Positions 27,748-37,391 of a DNA stretch of 61,542 nt are shown here, piece after piece. Where the stretch lies: positions 1-61,542 of the forward strand of contig NZ_JAGGJA010000019.1 of assembly GCF_026229185.1 (NCBI RefSeq), given 5' to 3'. Position 1 is the first letter of the stretch, and each line of letters starts with the position of its first letter. The notes under the pieces are model-generated. The model worked only from the letters and a program-made list of their open reading frames with translations, did no database searches and had not been told where the DNA came from. The stretch is from Fodinibius salsisoli. Its GTDB lineage: Bacteria > Bacteroidota > Rhodothermia > Balneolales > Balneolaceae. The position numbers and the translations under genes are program-made.

Positions 27748-27877
27748 AGAAGGCTTTGCAAAACCATAGAATTTGTCACTCTGAGCTTTCCGAAGAGTCT
27801 CCAAACAATACAAAAGCTTCTAAGGGGAGGTCCTTCAACTTCGTTCAGGATGACAGTTGGGCTTTGTAAAGCCTTCT
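27748..27877. repeat. MITE-like palindromic element (about 130 bp)
   Basis: AGAAGGCTTTGCAAA (27748-27762) and TTTGTAAAGCCTTCT (27863-27877) are terminal inverted repeats with one mismatch. Inside are TGTCACTCTGAGC and TTCAGGATGACA, a second inverted pair. It fills most of the gap between the phytoene synthase-like gene and the next gene. It looks like a non-coding repeat family found scattered in Bacteroidota genomes. Confidence 0.65.
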
Positions 27878-27906
27878 AAGAGATACTATTTAATTGTAGG
27901 GGATAT

Positions 27907-28623
27907 ATGATGGAAATAAATACTCACAACTGGCGAAGCCCCAGTCTTGGGAAAGATTTGACTCTAAAAGTTTACGGATCCTCAGGAACGCCCATTATTG
28001 GTATTCCAACAAGAGGAGCATCTTGTGGACAATGGGAAGAGTTCGGCATGGTAGATGCTATTTCTTATCAAATTGAAAATGGGTTTAACCAACTTTATTG
28101 CGTGTCTTCCGTAGATAGTGAAAGCTTTCTAAATGAAGATGCTTCTCCAAGCCAGCGTCTGGTTCGTCATCAGCAGTACGAATCGTATTTGGTAGATGAA
28201 GTCGTATCCTACATTAAAGATCAGAACCCTATTGATTATTTGATTATCGCCGGCACCGATTTGGGAGGTTATCACGCAATAAATACAGCACTCAAGCATC
28301 CCGCAGAATTTGATAAAGCCATCGGGCTGAGCGGTATTTATGACATCAAAAAGTTTATGAATGGCTATTACGAAGATGATGTCTATTACAATAATCCGAT
28401 GGATTTTATCCCTAATCTTAGTCGTCAGCCGATTTTAAATAACATACGTGATATCGATTTTAGATTAGTGAGTTATCACAACGATCCGCGTATGGATTAT
28501 AGCCGTCGGTTGAGCAATGTGTTCCGTATGAAGTTTATTGAGCATAAACTGGATATCTGGGATATGGATAGCAGGGATGAGTGGAGCCAGTGGCAGCAAA
28601 TGCTAAAAACACATATCATTTAA
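27907..28623 (+). CDS. Alpha/beta hydrolase of the esterase (PHB-depolymerase-like) family with altered nucleophile
   Basis: The product is 238 residues from ATG 27907 (an ATG two codons apart also possible). It follows the esterase-like pattern GTPIIGIPTRGASCGQWEEFGMV near the start, QQYESYLVDEVVSYI in the middle, and the nucleophile elbow at AGTDLGGYHA near 120. There the usual Ser of GxSxG is Asp. His near the C-terminus would be expected as base. Asp nucleophiles exist in dehalogenases and epoxide hydrolases of this fold, so activity may be different or lost. It precedes accC by 9 nt. Confidence 0.65.
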   Translation: MMEINTHNWRSPSLGKDLTLKVYGSSGTPIIGIPTRGASCGQWEEFGMVDAISYQIENGFNQLYCVSSVDSESFLNEDASPSQRLVRHQQYESYLVDEVVSYIKDQNPIDYLIIAGTDLGGYHAINTALKHPAEFDKAIGLSGIYDIKKFMNGYYEDDVYYNNPMDFIPNLSRQPILNNIRDIDFRLVSYHNDPRMDYSRRLSNVFRMKFIEHKLDIWDMDSRDEWSQWQQMLKTHII

Positions 28624-28632
28624 TCCAGTTTC

Positions 28633-30141
28633 ATGCCTGATATATCCAAAATTTTGATTGCCAACCGCGGTGAAATAGCCCTTCGGGTCATCAGAACCTG
28701 TAAAGAGCTCGGCAAACAAACAGTAGCCGTCTATTCTACGCCCGATGCTGAAGCTCCCCATGTGCTGCAGGCAGATGAATCAGTACATATTGGTCCGGCT
28801 GCCTCTTCAGAAAGCTATTTGGTCATCGATAAAATTATTGAGGCGGCCCATCAGACCAGAGCCGATGCCATCCATCCGGGCTACGGCTTCCTGTCAGAGA
28901 ACGCTGATTTCTCGCAACGCTGCAAGGAGGAGGGAATCATTTTTATCGGGCCTGATCCTCATGCCATTCGAACTATGGGCGATAAAACGGCCGCCCGCGA
29001 ACTGATGAGCAAGGCTGAGGTTCCATTTCCACCGGGAACAAAGAAGGAGCTGTCTGATATTCAGGAGGCCAAAGCTATAGCCAGCGATATCGGTTATCCC
29101 GTGCTGGTAAAAGCAGCGGCTGGCGGCGGTGGAAAAGGTATGCGTATCGTGGATACCGAAGAAGGGTTTGAATCGGGTATTAAAGCAGCGAAATCGGAAG
29201 CCCGGAGTGCCTTCGGTGATGACCGGGTCTATATTGAAAAATACTTGGTGGAACCGCGACATGTAGAGTTTCAAATTGTGGCTGACCGGCATGGCCATGT
29301 GTTACATATCTTTGACCGCGAGTGTTCCATTCAGCGTCGCCATCAGAAAGTGATAGAAGAAGCCCCCTGTGCTATTTTAACCCAGGAGCTGCGTTCAGAA
29401 ATGGCTGAGGCCGCGATATCGGCTGCAAGGGCGGTCGATTATGTAGGCGTAGGCACCATAGAATTTCTCGTGGATGCAGATCGCAATTTTTATTTCCTTG
29501 AGATGAATACCCGGCTGCAGGTAGAACATCCGGTGACAGAGCTCATTACGGGGTTAGATTTAGTGGCACTGCAAATACAGGTGGCAGAGGGCCAAGAGCT
29601 CGTTATTAAGCAAGAAGACGTTGAGACTGAAGGTCATGCCATCGAGTGCCGCATTTATGCGGAAGATCCACGCGATAACTTCTTGCCCAGTACCGGTACG
29701 CTCACCAAGCACCGCATTCCCTCGGGCAATGGCATACGTGTAGATTCCGGCGTTGAGGAGGGACAGGCAGTGACCATCAACTATGATCCGATGATATCCA
29801 AACTTTGTGCTTATGGACAGGACCGCGGGCATGCTATCAGGCGTATGCTTCGGGCACTGGATGAGTATGAGATTGCGGGATGTCGTACGACCATTCCTTT
29901 CTGTAGCTATGTGCTTGGGCATCATGCTTTTCAAAAAGCCCAGTATGACACCCACTTTGTGCCGGATCACTTTGGTCCGGAAGTATTGGATAGTTATCAG
30001 AAGGCAGATACGGAAGTGCAAGCTCTGGCCGCTGCTCTTTTGAAGCTCACAAAACGGAAGGGGACGGATTCTTCCGTCAGCTCTGATAAAAAGGGTGAGG
30101 CCTATAATTCCAACTCAGCCTGGTGGAAACGCCGCCAATAA
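28633..30141 (+). CDS. accC: Biotin carboxylase subunit of acetyl-CoA carboxylase
   Basis: The product is 502 residues. Carbamoyl-phosphate-synthase-like N-domain (ILIANRGEIALRVIRTCKELG at 6-26), the ATP-grasp core with the Gly-rich loop AAAGGGGKGMRIV near 158-170, and FLEMNTRLQVEHPVTE near 285-300. The C-domain ends in a low-complexity tail of about 40 residues (RKGTDSSVSSDKK) longer than usual. It carboxylates biotin on BCCP with ATP and bicarbonate. accB is not adjacent; the closest neighbour upstream is the esterase-like gene. Could instead be the BC of a propionyl-CoA-type enzyme. Confidence 0.88.
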   Translation: MPDISKILIANRGEIALRVIRTCKELGKQTVAVYSTPDAEAPHVLQADESVHIGPAASSESYLVIDKIIEAAHQTRADAIHPGYGFLSENADFSQRCKEEGIIFIGPDPHAIRTMGDKTAARELMSKAEVPFPPGTKKELSDIQEAKAIASDIGYPVLVKAAAGGGGKGMRIVDTEEGFESGIKAAKSEARSAFGDDRVYIEKYLVEPRHVEFQIVADRHGHVLHIFDRECSIQRRHQKVIEEAPCAILTQELRSEMAEAAISAARAVDYVGVGTIEFLVDADRNFYFLEMNTRLQVEHPVTELITGLDLVALQIQVAEGQELVIKQEDVETEGHAIECRIYAEDPRDNFLPSTGTLTKHRIPSGNGIRVDSGVEEGQAVTINYDPMISKLCAYGQDRGHAIRRMLRALDEYEIAGCRTTIPFCSYVLGHHAFQKAQYDTHFVPDHFGPEVLDSYQKADTEVQALAAALLKLTKRKGTDSSVSSDKKGEAYNSNSAWWKRRQ

Positions 30142-30315
30142 CCTCCCTGATTGTTAGCTCATTTGGATCGGGGAAAAGTGCATGCATTGGCTTTGTTATG
30201 TGGAGGTAGCAAGCTAAAAGCCAGCGGATATTCACCATAACTTTATGTATTCTGCTGCATATTGTGAAAAGGACTATTCTTTTATGTATTAATAATTGGT
30301 ATAAAACTTTTTTCT

Positions 30316-30669
30316 ATGAGAACGTTACTACGGCTGGAAGAAGTTGGTATATTCTGTTTTTCTATTTTTTTATTTTCGCTCACTGACTTCAGTTGGTGGT
30401 GGTTCCCGCTACTTATCTTGCTTCCGGATATAGGAATGATAGGCTATCTGCTGAATCCAAAAATTGGAGCATCAATTTATAATTTATTTCATCACATGGG
30501 GATAGCCGTTGTGATCTATCTCGCCGGCTACTTTGCCGCTATCTCCTTATTGGAATTAACAGGAGTTATTCTATTGGGGCATGCCGCATTAGATCGTATC
30601 TTCGGATTTGGGCTCAAATATCCGGATTCTTTTAAGCATACTCATCTTGGAAGAATAGGTACAAACTAA
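30316..30669 (+). CDS. DUF4260 family membrane protein
   Basis: The product is 117 residues with about four hydrophobic segments and the DUF4260 pattern: LLLPDIGMIGYLLNPKIGASIYNLFHH (split over about 37-62) and LLGHAALDRIFGFGLKYPDSFKHTHLG near the end. It is a predicted inner-membrane protein of unknown function. It stands between accC and murQ, with 174 and 53 nt gaps, and probably has its own promoter. Confidence 0.75.
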   Translation: MRTLLRLEEVGIFCFSIFLFSLTDFSWWWFPLLILLPDIGMIGYLLNPKIGASIYNLFHHMGIAVVIYLAGYFAAISLLELTGVILLGHAALDRIFGFGLKYPDSFKHTHLGRIGTN

Positions 30670-30722
30670 GCGGTCTTTTTACTAACTTATCGTTGCATAA
30701 TTTTTACTAAATCCTGACCTTT

Positions 30723-31652
30723 GTGGAGAATAAAAACCAACGTTTATTTAGCCAGCTTAAAGAACTTGATACCGAACAGCGCAACGCTTCTACCCAGCAA
30801 ATCGATCTCGCTGATCCGCTTGAAATTGCCCGCCTGATTAATGCCGAAGATCAAAAAGTAGCACTTGAGGTAGAAAAAAAGTTGCCGGAAATTGCACGTG
30901 CCATTGATCTGATTAAAGAAGCCTTCGATAAGGGCGGGCGTCTGATATATGTTGGTGCGGGCACCAGCGGACGGTTGGGGATCCTCGATGCTTCCGAATG
31001 TCCGCCGACGTTCGGAACGGATCCTGGACAGGTAATTGGTTTAATTGCCGGTGGAAAGGAGGCCGTCTTTGAGTCACAGGAATCGGCCGAAGATCATGAA
31101 TCCAATGGAAGGGAAGCCCTGCAAGAAGCCAATTTGACGAGCAATGATATTGTGTGTGGATTAGCAGCCAGTGGGCGTACACCCTATGTACATGGAGCGC
31201 TCAAAGAAGCAAAGGAATTGGGATGCCATACTATTTTTGTCACAACCGTCCCCGCCGACCAGATTACGATTGATGTGGATGTCATGATAGACGTACCGGT
31301 CGGCCCTGAACCCATCATGGGCAGTACCCGGATGAAGAGTGGCACGGCCCAGAAGATGGTGCTGAATATGCTCACCACCGGCGCCATGATTCGAAAAGGA
31401 AAAGTGTACGAAAATGTGATGGTAGATCTTCAGCTATCCAACCAGAAGCTGGAAGAACGGTCGAAACGCATAGTAATGATGTTTACCGGGGCCAGCTATG
31501 AAGAGGCGGGTACTTGGTTGGAAAAGGCCGGGGGACACGTTAAGACAGCTTTAGTGATGGCACAGACGGGGTTTAGCCAGTTGGAGGCTCGGCAGAAGCT
31601 GGAAGAGCATGATGGGTTTATTCGAAAAGTATTGCAAGAAACGTCCGTATAG
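30723..31652 (+). CDS. murQ: N-acetylmuramic acid 6-phosphate etherase
   Basis: The product is 309 residues from GTG 30723. The SIS domain carries the MurQ signature VGAGTSGRLGILDASECPPTFG split over about 77-98, CGLAASGRTPYV near 145 and GPEPIMGSTRMKSGTAQK near 197-214. It cleaves the lactyl ether of MurNAc-6-P to GlcNAc-6-P in cell-wall recycling. plsC follows 6 nt later and tonB 23 nt after that, so the three probably share a transcript. The GTG start lies in a TTTG motif, so a leaderless transcript is conceivable. Confidence 0.93.
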   Translation: MENKNQRLFSQLKELDTEQRNASTQQIDLADPLEIARLINAEDQKVALEVEKKLPEIARAIDLIKEAFDKGGRLIYVGAGTSGRLGILDASECPPTFGTDPGQVIGLIAGGKEAVFESQESAEDHESNGREALQEANLTSNDIVCGLAASGRTPYVHGALKEAKELGCHTIFVTTVPADQITIDVDVMIDVPVGPEPIMGSTRMKSGTAQKMVLNMLTTGAMIRKGKVYENVMVDLQLSNQKLEERSKRIVMMFTGASYEEAGTWLEKAGGHVKTALVMAQTGFSQLEARQKLEEHDGFIRKVLQETSV

Positions 31653-31658
31653 TTATCA

Positions 31659-32378
31659 ATGATGAAGACGCTTTTCAGTATCATTTTGTGGATATACTGG
31701 GCGATATGTATCATTGGATTCTTCGGGATCGTCTTGGTACTGTACCTGCTTACGTTTCTTTTTGATCGTTTTAATACGATTACCAACAAGAGCCTGCAGG
31801 GGCTGGGGTGGATCATGCTAAAAGTGAATCCAGGCTGGAACATTGAAATTGAAGGGGCCAATCCACAAAAAATTGCACAGCCAACCATCGTTATTGCTAA
31901 TCACCAAAGTTTCCTTGACCTGCCGCTTTCATACCTGTTGCCCTGGAGTATGAAGTGGGTATCCAAAAGAGGACTGTTTTATATCCCTATTTTGGGTTGG
32001 ATTATCTATATGACCGGCCATCTTGGCATTGACCGGAAAAGCATGCGGTCTGCCAAGAAGCTTGATGACTTGGTTGCTCCCATCCAGGCCGGTATTCCTG
32101 CCATGATTTTTCCCGAAGGTACTCGCAGCCGCACGGGTGAACTTAAGCCTTTTAAAAACGGTGCTTTTAAACTGGCTAAAAAGTATAATTTTAAGATCCT
32201 GCCCATCGTTCTACAAGGGGGGGGAGAAGCCATGCCATCCGGAAGTTGGAGAATAGCTCCACGACAGAATTTCAAAATTTCGGTCTTAGATCCCCTCGAT
32301 TCTGAGCAGTATGATTCGGTAACTGAATTAAAAGACACGGCTTTTTCGTTAATAGAAAAGGAATTACATTCGTCATAA
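31659..32378 (+). CDS. plsC: 1-acyl-sn-glycerol-3-phosphate acyltransferase
   Basis: The product is 239 residues. Two N-terminal hydrophobic segments (about 3-35) anchor it to the inner membrane. The acyltransferase motifs are NHQSFLD (HxxxxD) near 80-86 and FPEGTRSRTGEL near 149-160. It acylates lysophosphatidate in phospholipid synthesis. Clustered with murQ and a TonB-like gene, a general envelope context. Full length and intact. Confidence 0.9.
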   Translation: MMKTLFSIILWIYWAICIIGFFGIVLVLYLLTFLFDRFNTITNKSLQGLGWIMLKVNPGWNIEIEGANPQKIAQPTIVIANHQSFLDLPLSYLLPWSMKWVSKRGLFYIPILGWIIYMTGHLGIDRKSMRSAKKLDDLVAPIQAGIPAMIFPEGTRSRTGELKPFKNGAFKLAKKYNFKILPIVLQGGGEAMPSGSWRIAPRQNFKISVLDPLDSEQYDSVTELKDTAFSLIEKELHSS

Positions 32379-32401
32379 TCGCTGTTAATCCTGGAGTTCA
32401 T

Positions 32402-33094
32402 TTGGCTGATACCCCTAAATATAGCAACCAGCAAAAGTCGGCTTATCGGATTCGAATCCTGATGTCTATTGTGGTAGCACAGCTTCTGTGTATTGCTATT
32501 GTTAAATTCTGGCCCGTACAGGCAAATGAAAGAGGTTCCTTTAACCAGAATGATTTCTCTGAGGATGTTGTGACATTGGAGGATGCCGTAATCACCCGTC
32601 AGTCCAGCAGTCCGCCACCACCCCCCAAGCCAACGGCCCCCATACCGGAACCGACTGACGAGATTATTGAGGAGGAGATCACAGAGATAAATAACATTGA
32701 GTTTTCAGAGAATCCGGACCCACTGTCGGAGGCTGTTATTGGCGAGCAGGGGGATGAGGAAGGACCGGTGTCAGGAAATCCTCAGCAGCCACCCCGCATA
32801 ATCCGTATTGTAGAGCCCGCTACGCCGGATGCCGCTCAGCAGGCTAACATAAAGGCGGAAATTACGGTCAATATGCTGGTAGATAAAGCGGGAAAAGTGC
32901 AGGAGGCCAGTATCAAAGAAATCCGGTTGTACGACAGTCCCAACTCCAGTGATTATAAGATGGTGCAAACGATCGGTTATGGACTGACGGAGGCTACGCT
33001 CAATGCCGCGTTGCAGTGGACCTTTAAACCTGCTCGTAGTAATGGAGAGGTGGTATGGGCATATTCTACCCAGATTTTCACCTTTGGGTTTTAA
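32402..33094 (+). CDS. TonB-family energy transducer
   Basis: The product is 230 residues from TTG 32402, with a GGAG Shine-Dalgarno 6 nt upstream. One membrane helix (about 18-37) is followed by a Pro-rich stretch (SSPPPPPKPTAPIPEP near 68-84), an acidic linker, and a C-terminal TonB_C domain (ITVNMLVDKAGKVQEASIKEIR, then LNAALQWTFKPARSNGEVV). It spans the periplasm and transmits proton-motive force to outer-membrane receptors such as the one at 42490-44931. exbB/exbD are not in this window. Confidence 0.82.
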   Translation: MADTPKYSNQQKSAYRIRILMSIVVAQLLCIAIVKFWPVQANERGSFNQNDFSEDVVTLEDAVITRQSSSPPPPPKPTAPIPEPTDEIIEEEITEINNIEFSENPDPLSEAVIGEQGDEEGPVSGNPQQPPRIIRIVEPATPDAAQQANIKAEITVNMLVDKAGKVQEASIKEIRLYDSPNSSDYKMVQTIGYGLTEATLNAALQWTFKPARSNGEVVWAYSTQIFTFGF

Positions 33095-33156
33095 CCCTCT
33101 TTAGTGGCTGCAGAACCCTATCCTTGCTCAATAATATTTTTGAATAAGAATTAACG

Positions 33157-33187
33157 TTGCGATCGCATAAAAATTAGCCTATATTTG
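33157..33187 (+). promoter_or_regulatory. Bacteroidota-type promoter of tRNA-Ser
   Basis: TTG at 33157-33159, 20 nt, then TATATTTG at 33180-33187. The predicted start is near 33194, 6 nt before the mature tRNA, matching the rimP and rpsO promoter geometry. Confidence 0.65.
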
Positions 33188-33199
33188 CGATTCTTCTTT

Positions 33200-33288
<89 letters not shown>

Positions 33289-33353
33289 ATTTTTATCAAT
33301 TCTTAGATTGCTTTCTTTATTCCTAAACTGCAGTTAATAACTCAGCGTAGTTC

Positions 33354-35003
33354 TTATAAATATCTGCTTAGGGTTTTAGCAAGGCTGTCGCCTTTAAGCT
33401 TTGTTTGATCACTGATAATGACATTTCGGTCAGGACCTAACAAGAGGTAATGAGGGATACTTGTAATACCCATCTTTCGTATTTTTTTACTTCCCCTCTT
33501 TTGATAAGCATGGTACCAAGGCATCGCCATTTTACTATTCTTGAATCTTATTACCTCCTGTGGACTGTCATCAAGAGAAATACTTACGATGGCAAAGTCT
33601 TTATTAGAAAATTGATTGTGAATCTTTTGTAGTTCTGGAAGAGATTTGATACAAGGTCCGCACCATGTAGCCCAAAAGTCAATTAAAAGGTAAGATTCTT
33701 CTAAATCGGATAAATTGATGCTTGTATCCTCTGTTAGACCATTAAAATGGTCAAAGGGTAGAGGGTTGCCTTTACTGATTGGTTGAGAAGGGGCATACTT
33801 TTTGTAAGCATATGGTGTTCGAAAGTGGTCGGGATGATTAGAAACCAACTCTGTAAAAGTGGCATACCATTTCGCTTCGGCTTTTTGCTCATAATAATAG
33901 CGAAGGCGATTGAATAAAGCTTCACCCTGTAGATCTTTATAGGGAGTTTCTTCGGCTATCCTGGAAATTGGTTCAAAACTATTCTTAAGTCCTACCCGAT
34001 TTACTGCAGAGGTTAGGGCAGGAAAATGGATCAGCCAAAGTGGAGAGTCGGCGGCTATACTCTGCAAAAGAGATTCAGCTTCAGGTACCGACATTGCATC
34101 TGATCCTGATATTCTCAATTTAGCTATATCAGAGGCATGGGATACAGCGGTTTCATCATACTCTTGTTCAATAGATACAAGTTTTTCTTTGAAAGAAGGG
34201 GATGAAGCTTCTGTTTCATTTTGGCCAAGCTTAGACAAATACCGAGACGTTATATCATCTGCGAATTTTTTTGTCATAGCTGTATAGATTTTTGCAATCC
34301 CTTCTACACTAGCCGGGATTTGGCTTATAAAAGAAATCTCAGGCTTTGCAGAGTTGAAGATTGCTTGGTAAGCTTTAGGATTAAATCGTATATGAAAAGT
34401 TGAATCCTCAGATGAACGTGTGATCGTATTTGTAAAAGAAGTTTCTGGACCACGACTTTCTTTTTGAAAACGGTAGCTCCCCTGTGTACCCGCAATAGTT
34501 GCTCCAAATATATAGTGGCTTATTGCATAATTGAGCGTATCTGTTGTCGATCTTATTTCTGTGGACCAACTTCCATCGTTTTTTTGAACCATTTGTTTAC
34601 CTGATTGGGCATCAAAGTTATTAAAGTTACCCACCAGAACGGGCTTGGAATTAGGTATTTTAGTTGGAGCACCAAGTTTAACTTTCATTTTTACGGCCTT
34701 GTCAACAGGCATCAGAAAGGTAAATAATGGTTGATAACCAGGTGCACCAAATCTTAGCACAACAGGCCGATTTGTTGGAAGATTCGTAGTAATAGTATTC
34801 GTATTGTCACTGACTTTTGCTACGAAAGGCTTACCAGTCCATGTTTCAGCAGCATCAATTAACTGTAGGCTGAAATTTGATAGACTATTGCCTTGGTGGT
34901 CAATGACTGTAGCGGTAACAGAAGGCGTTTGGACTTTTTCTTTATTACAGGCGAGGCACAAAAATAAAATTATAAATAGTAATAATATTTTCTCCTGATA
35001 CAT
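33354..35003 (-). CDS. TlpA-like thioredoxin lipoprotein
   Basis: The product is 549 residues. A lipobox (FLCLAC, Cys 19) ends the signal peptide. An N-terminal beta-sandwich region (about 22-110, AlgH/CarboxypepD-like: VTATVIDHQGNSLSNFSLQLID), a long helical middle (about 230-400), and a C-terminal thioredoxin fold with WATWCGPC near 450 and DSPQEVIRFKN follow. It should act in periplasmic disulphide exchange. The two-part plan resembles the cassette gene 3040-4350. It stands alone, convergent with tRNA-Ser. Confidence 0.8.
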   Translation of the reverse strand: MYQEKILLLFIILFLCLACNKEKVQTPSVTATVIDHQGNSLSNFSLQLIDAAETWTGKPFVAKVSDNTNTITTNLPTNRPVVLRFGAPGYQPLFTFLMPVDKAVKMKVKLGAPTKIPNSKPVLVGNFNNFDAQSGKQMVQKNDGSWSTEIRSTTDTLNYAISHYIFGATIAGTQGSYRFQKESRGPETSFTNTITRSSEDSTFHIRFNPKAYQAIFNSAKPEISFISQIPASVEGIAKIYTAMTKKFADDITSRYLSKLGQNETEASSPSFKEKLVSIEQEYDETAVSHASDIAKLRISGSDAMSVPEAESLLQSIAADSPLWLIHFPALTSAVNRVGLKNSFEPISRIAEETPYKDLQGEALFNRLRYYYEQKAEAKWYATFTELVSNHPDHFRTPYAYKKYAPSQPISKGNPLPFDHFNGLTEDTSINLSDLEESYLLIDFWATWCGPCIKSLPELQKIHNQFSNKDFAIVSISLDDSPQEVIRFKNSKMAMPWYHAYQKRGSKKIRKMGITSIPHYLLLGPDRNVIISDQTKLKGDSLAKTLSRYL

Positions 35004-35170
35004 ATTTATTAATAGGTGGTTTATGTAATTTTAATTCCCAATGTATTTCATAGTATATACGGTTTACTATGTTATTAAATTTATTAAATAATAGTAAGTA
35101 TAATTGATTAAAAAGCGTGCTTATTGAAGGGAAGAGAAGTATTTCTGATGTTCAAAAAGGAGGGCAAAAT

Positions 35171-35203
35171 AAAAAATGGCCCCGCTAATGTTTAACGGAG
35201 CCA
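35171..35203 (-). terminator. Intrinsic terminator after the LVIVD gene (minus strand)
   Basis: TGGCCCCG (35177-35184) pairs with CGGAGCCA (35196-35203), with one mismatch; on the minus strand TTTTTT follows at 35176-35171. It lies about 40 nt beyond the stop at 35241. Confidence 0.7.
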
Positions 35204-35240
35204 TACCTTGTAGAAATATGAAGAAGTACGCAAGGAGGCG

Positions 35241-37280
35241 TTACATGCTCGCCAGGTTACGTACGGTAGTGACCAGCTTTTCTACTTTCTCACTCTGACT
35301 GGAACCAGAAGCCTGGCTTTCTACTTCATCAGCTAAAGAAGTTAGAATTTCGTCTTGCTCATTGCCGGAAGCCTGTTCAGCTATAGCCAGTTGAGTCCGG
35401 GCCATGGCAATATGTTCGGAAGATAATCCTTTACCGCGATCCAGCTGATCAACATAGGCCTTAGCAAGCACGAAGGTTGTTGGCCAATCATACTTGGGCT
35501 GTCCCTGTGGATTAAGCTGCTCGAATGTTACAGTTTTTGCAGCAGCGATTTCATTTTCGGTGAGATAGGGGCTGGGTTTCAGCTCAAAGATATCAAGTCC
35601 ACGGGCAATTTCGGAATTCACAATCACACCGTTATACCAGTAGACCGACCAGCTTCCGCCCATCTGCATGCTGTTAGCATCAACGGGACCACGATCGTGA
35701 TACGCAATTTCTATTGCGTTTTCCGGATCAGTCCAGTCAAAAACGGAAATACCACCCTGGTACCATGATTGGACCATAATGTCGCGGTCCGGGACAGGAA
35801 TAAGCGATCCGTTATGCGCCACACAGTTTTCCTGGGCCGTTTGTGGTGCCGGCATTTTGAAGTAACTCTTGAAGTCCATTTTATCATCATCACCAATAGT
35901 AAAGATGGCATTAGCACCCCATTCCATTGGATCAGTTTCGCGGCACTTAGGCTGTCCGCCGCCGCCCCACTCATCGGTGAAAAGTACTTTCTCACCGTCA
36001 TTGCTAAAGGTCGCAGAGTGCCAGTAGGCAAAGTTAGAATCGGCTACGGCATCTACACGCCGGGGGTTGGCCGGATCTTCGATGTTCAGCAGCAGTCCAT
36101 AACCCTCGCAAGCACCACCGGCTAAGCCAATCTCCGGATACAAGGTAATATCATGGCACTGGTTGGGTCCACGGTTATCCATGGGATTCTCTTCACCACC
36201 GCCGAATCTTTCGGCCATAATTTCAGGAAGTTGCTCGCGTAAGGCTGCACTGTCAGCTGCTGTTGGCTCTCCGCTGCCACCCCGTTCTTCAACAACATTT
36301 TGAAGCATGGGCGTAACATAGCGATCAGGCAGAATACGGTCTTGTCCAAAGATATGGACAATAAAAGCACCTTCTTTGCGGGCTTCTTCCAGCTTAGCTC
36401 GGTCGGCAGGAGAGATACCGTGAGTAGGAGCAGGATCCAGCTCTTCAAAAATGCGGGGTGAGTTAACGATTTGGGCATCTTCAGGATTATCGAGCGGAAC
36501 CTGGATTACTTCAATACGATAAAGCGCCGAGTTGGGATCTTCTTCAGGCATGGCATCCGAGCAACCGGGCAATTCTTCGTTCGGTCGAACGGGAGCAGAA
36601 CCGGACACATAGACATATACGTTTTCATCATCCTCAGGGTCTTTCAGCACGGAATGGGTGTGAGAGCCCCGGCAGGTTTGTACATTAGAGATATACTCAG
36701 GCTCCTTGATGTTAGAGATATCAAAAATCCGGATACCGCGCAGCCGATCATCACTTACAGTCTGCTCAACGCCTTCGGTACCACAGTCCAGACGTCCACC
36801 GAGTCCTTCACCAGATACAAACAGCAGGTCTCCGTATACGGAGACATCACTCTGGGAAGCAGGGCAGAGGAAGTCAACAACAAGCTCTGGCGTTTTAGGT
36901 TGAGAGATATCCCATACCATAAAACCGTTGTAATTCCCCTGGATGGCATAATTATCTTTAAAAGCGAGGTCAGAATTGGTAACTCCCACAAAGTCTTCCG
37001 GTGGTCGTTTTTGGGAGAGCATTTCAAGATTCCAGATGGCTTCTTCGGCATCAAAAAGTCCTGCTTTAAGGCCTACCCGCTTGTCAGGACTGGGAGGATT
37101 GACCTCACTTAAAGGCTTAACGTTTACCGCTGTTGCTGAAGTACCTGACTGTTCATCCACCACTTTGGATGGGGTACAGGCATAGGCCCCAAAAAGGGCG
37201 GTGATTAGCATTAGACAAAGACAGTATCTGCCAACTCCCGGAAGGTGAGCCGGCGGCATTAATTTATCGATAAGTTTCAT
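35241..37280 (-). CDS. LVIVD-repeat-like secreted lipoprotein
   Basis: The product is 679 residues from ATG 37280; an upstream ATG at 37361 would add 27 residues ahead of the signal and is rejected. The signal ends in a lipobox (LFGAYAC). Repeated blocks such as GYNGFMVWDIS, IRIFDISNIKEPEYIS, LLLNIEDPANPRRVDAV and ISVFDWTDPENAIEIA match LVIVD/beta-propeller repeats, which occur in surface proteins. Several His clusters (RGSHTH, QCHDITLYP, YWHSATFS) could bind metal. Function unknown. Its neighbour upstream is the DUF305 lipoprotein; a joint role in metal handling is inference. Confidence 0.65.
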   Translation of the reverse strand: MKLIDKLMPPAHLPGVGRYCLCLMLITALFGAYACTPSKVVDEQSGTSATAVNVKPLSEVNPPSPDKRVGLKAGLFDAEEAIWNLEMLSQKRPPEDFVGVTNSDLAFKDNYAIQGNYNGFMVWDISQPKTPELVVDFLCPASQSDVSVYGDLLFVSGEGLGGRLDCGTEGVEQTVSDDRLRGIRIFDISNIKEPEYISNVQTCRGSHTHSVLKDPEDDENVYVYVSGSAPVRPNEELPGCSDAMPEEDPNSALYRIEVIQVPLDNPEDAQIVNSPRIFEELDPAPTHGISPADRAKLEEARKEGAFIVHIFGQDRILPDRYVTPMLQNVVEERGGSGEPTAADSAALREQLPEIMAERFGGGEENPMDNRGPNQCHDITLYPEIGLAGGACEGYGLLLNIEDPANPRRVDAVADSNFAYWHSATFSNDGEKVLFTDEWGGGGQPKCRETDPMEWGANAIFTIGDDDKMDFKSYFKMPAPQTAQENCVAHNGSLIPVPDRDIMVQSWYQGGISVFDWTDPENAIEIAYHDRGPVDANSMQMGGSWSVYWYNGVIVNSEIARGLDIFELKPSPYLTENEIAAAKTVTFEQLNPQGQPKYDWPTTFVLAKAYVDQLDRGKGLSSEHIAMARTQLAIAEQASGNEQDEILTSLADEVESQASGSSQSEKVEKLVTTVRNLASM

Positions 37281-37391
37281 ATGTGTATGATTGTCTGGAT
37301 TAATAGTGAAGTGTTGTTGTTTGGTAGTTATAAACTGATTGAAAAGTTCATCATGGTACAACGAGAAGAATACTGATCGTTCAACCTGCCG

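Noticed and set aside
30700-30730. Promoter TTG-N20-GACCTTTG in front of murQ
   Set aside because: The -7 box lacks its TA and the start codon would be at or before the transcript start; kept only as a remark.
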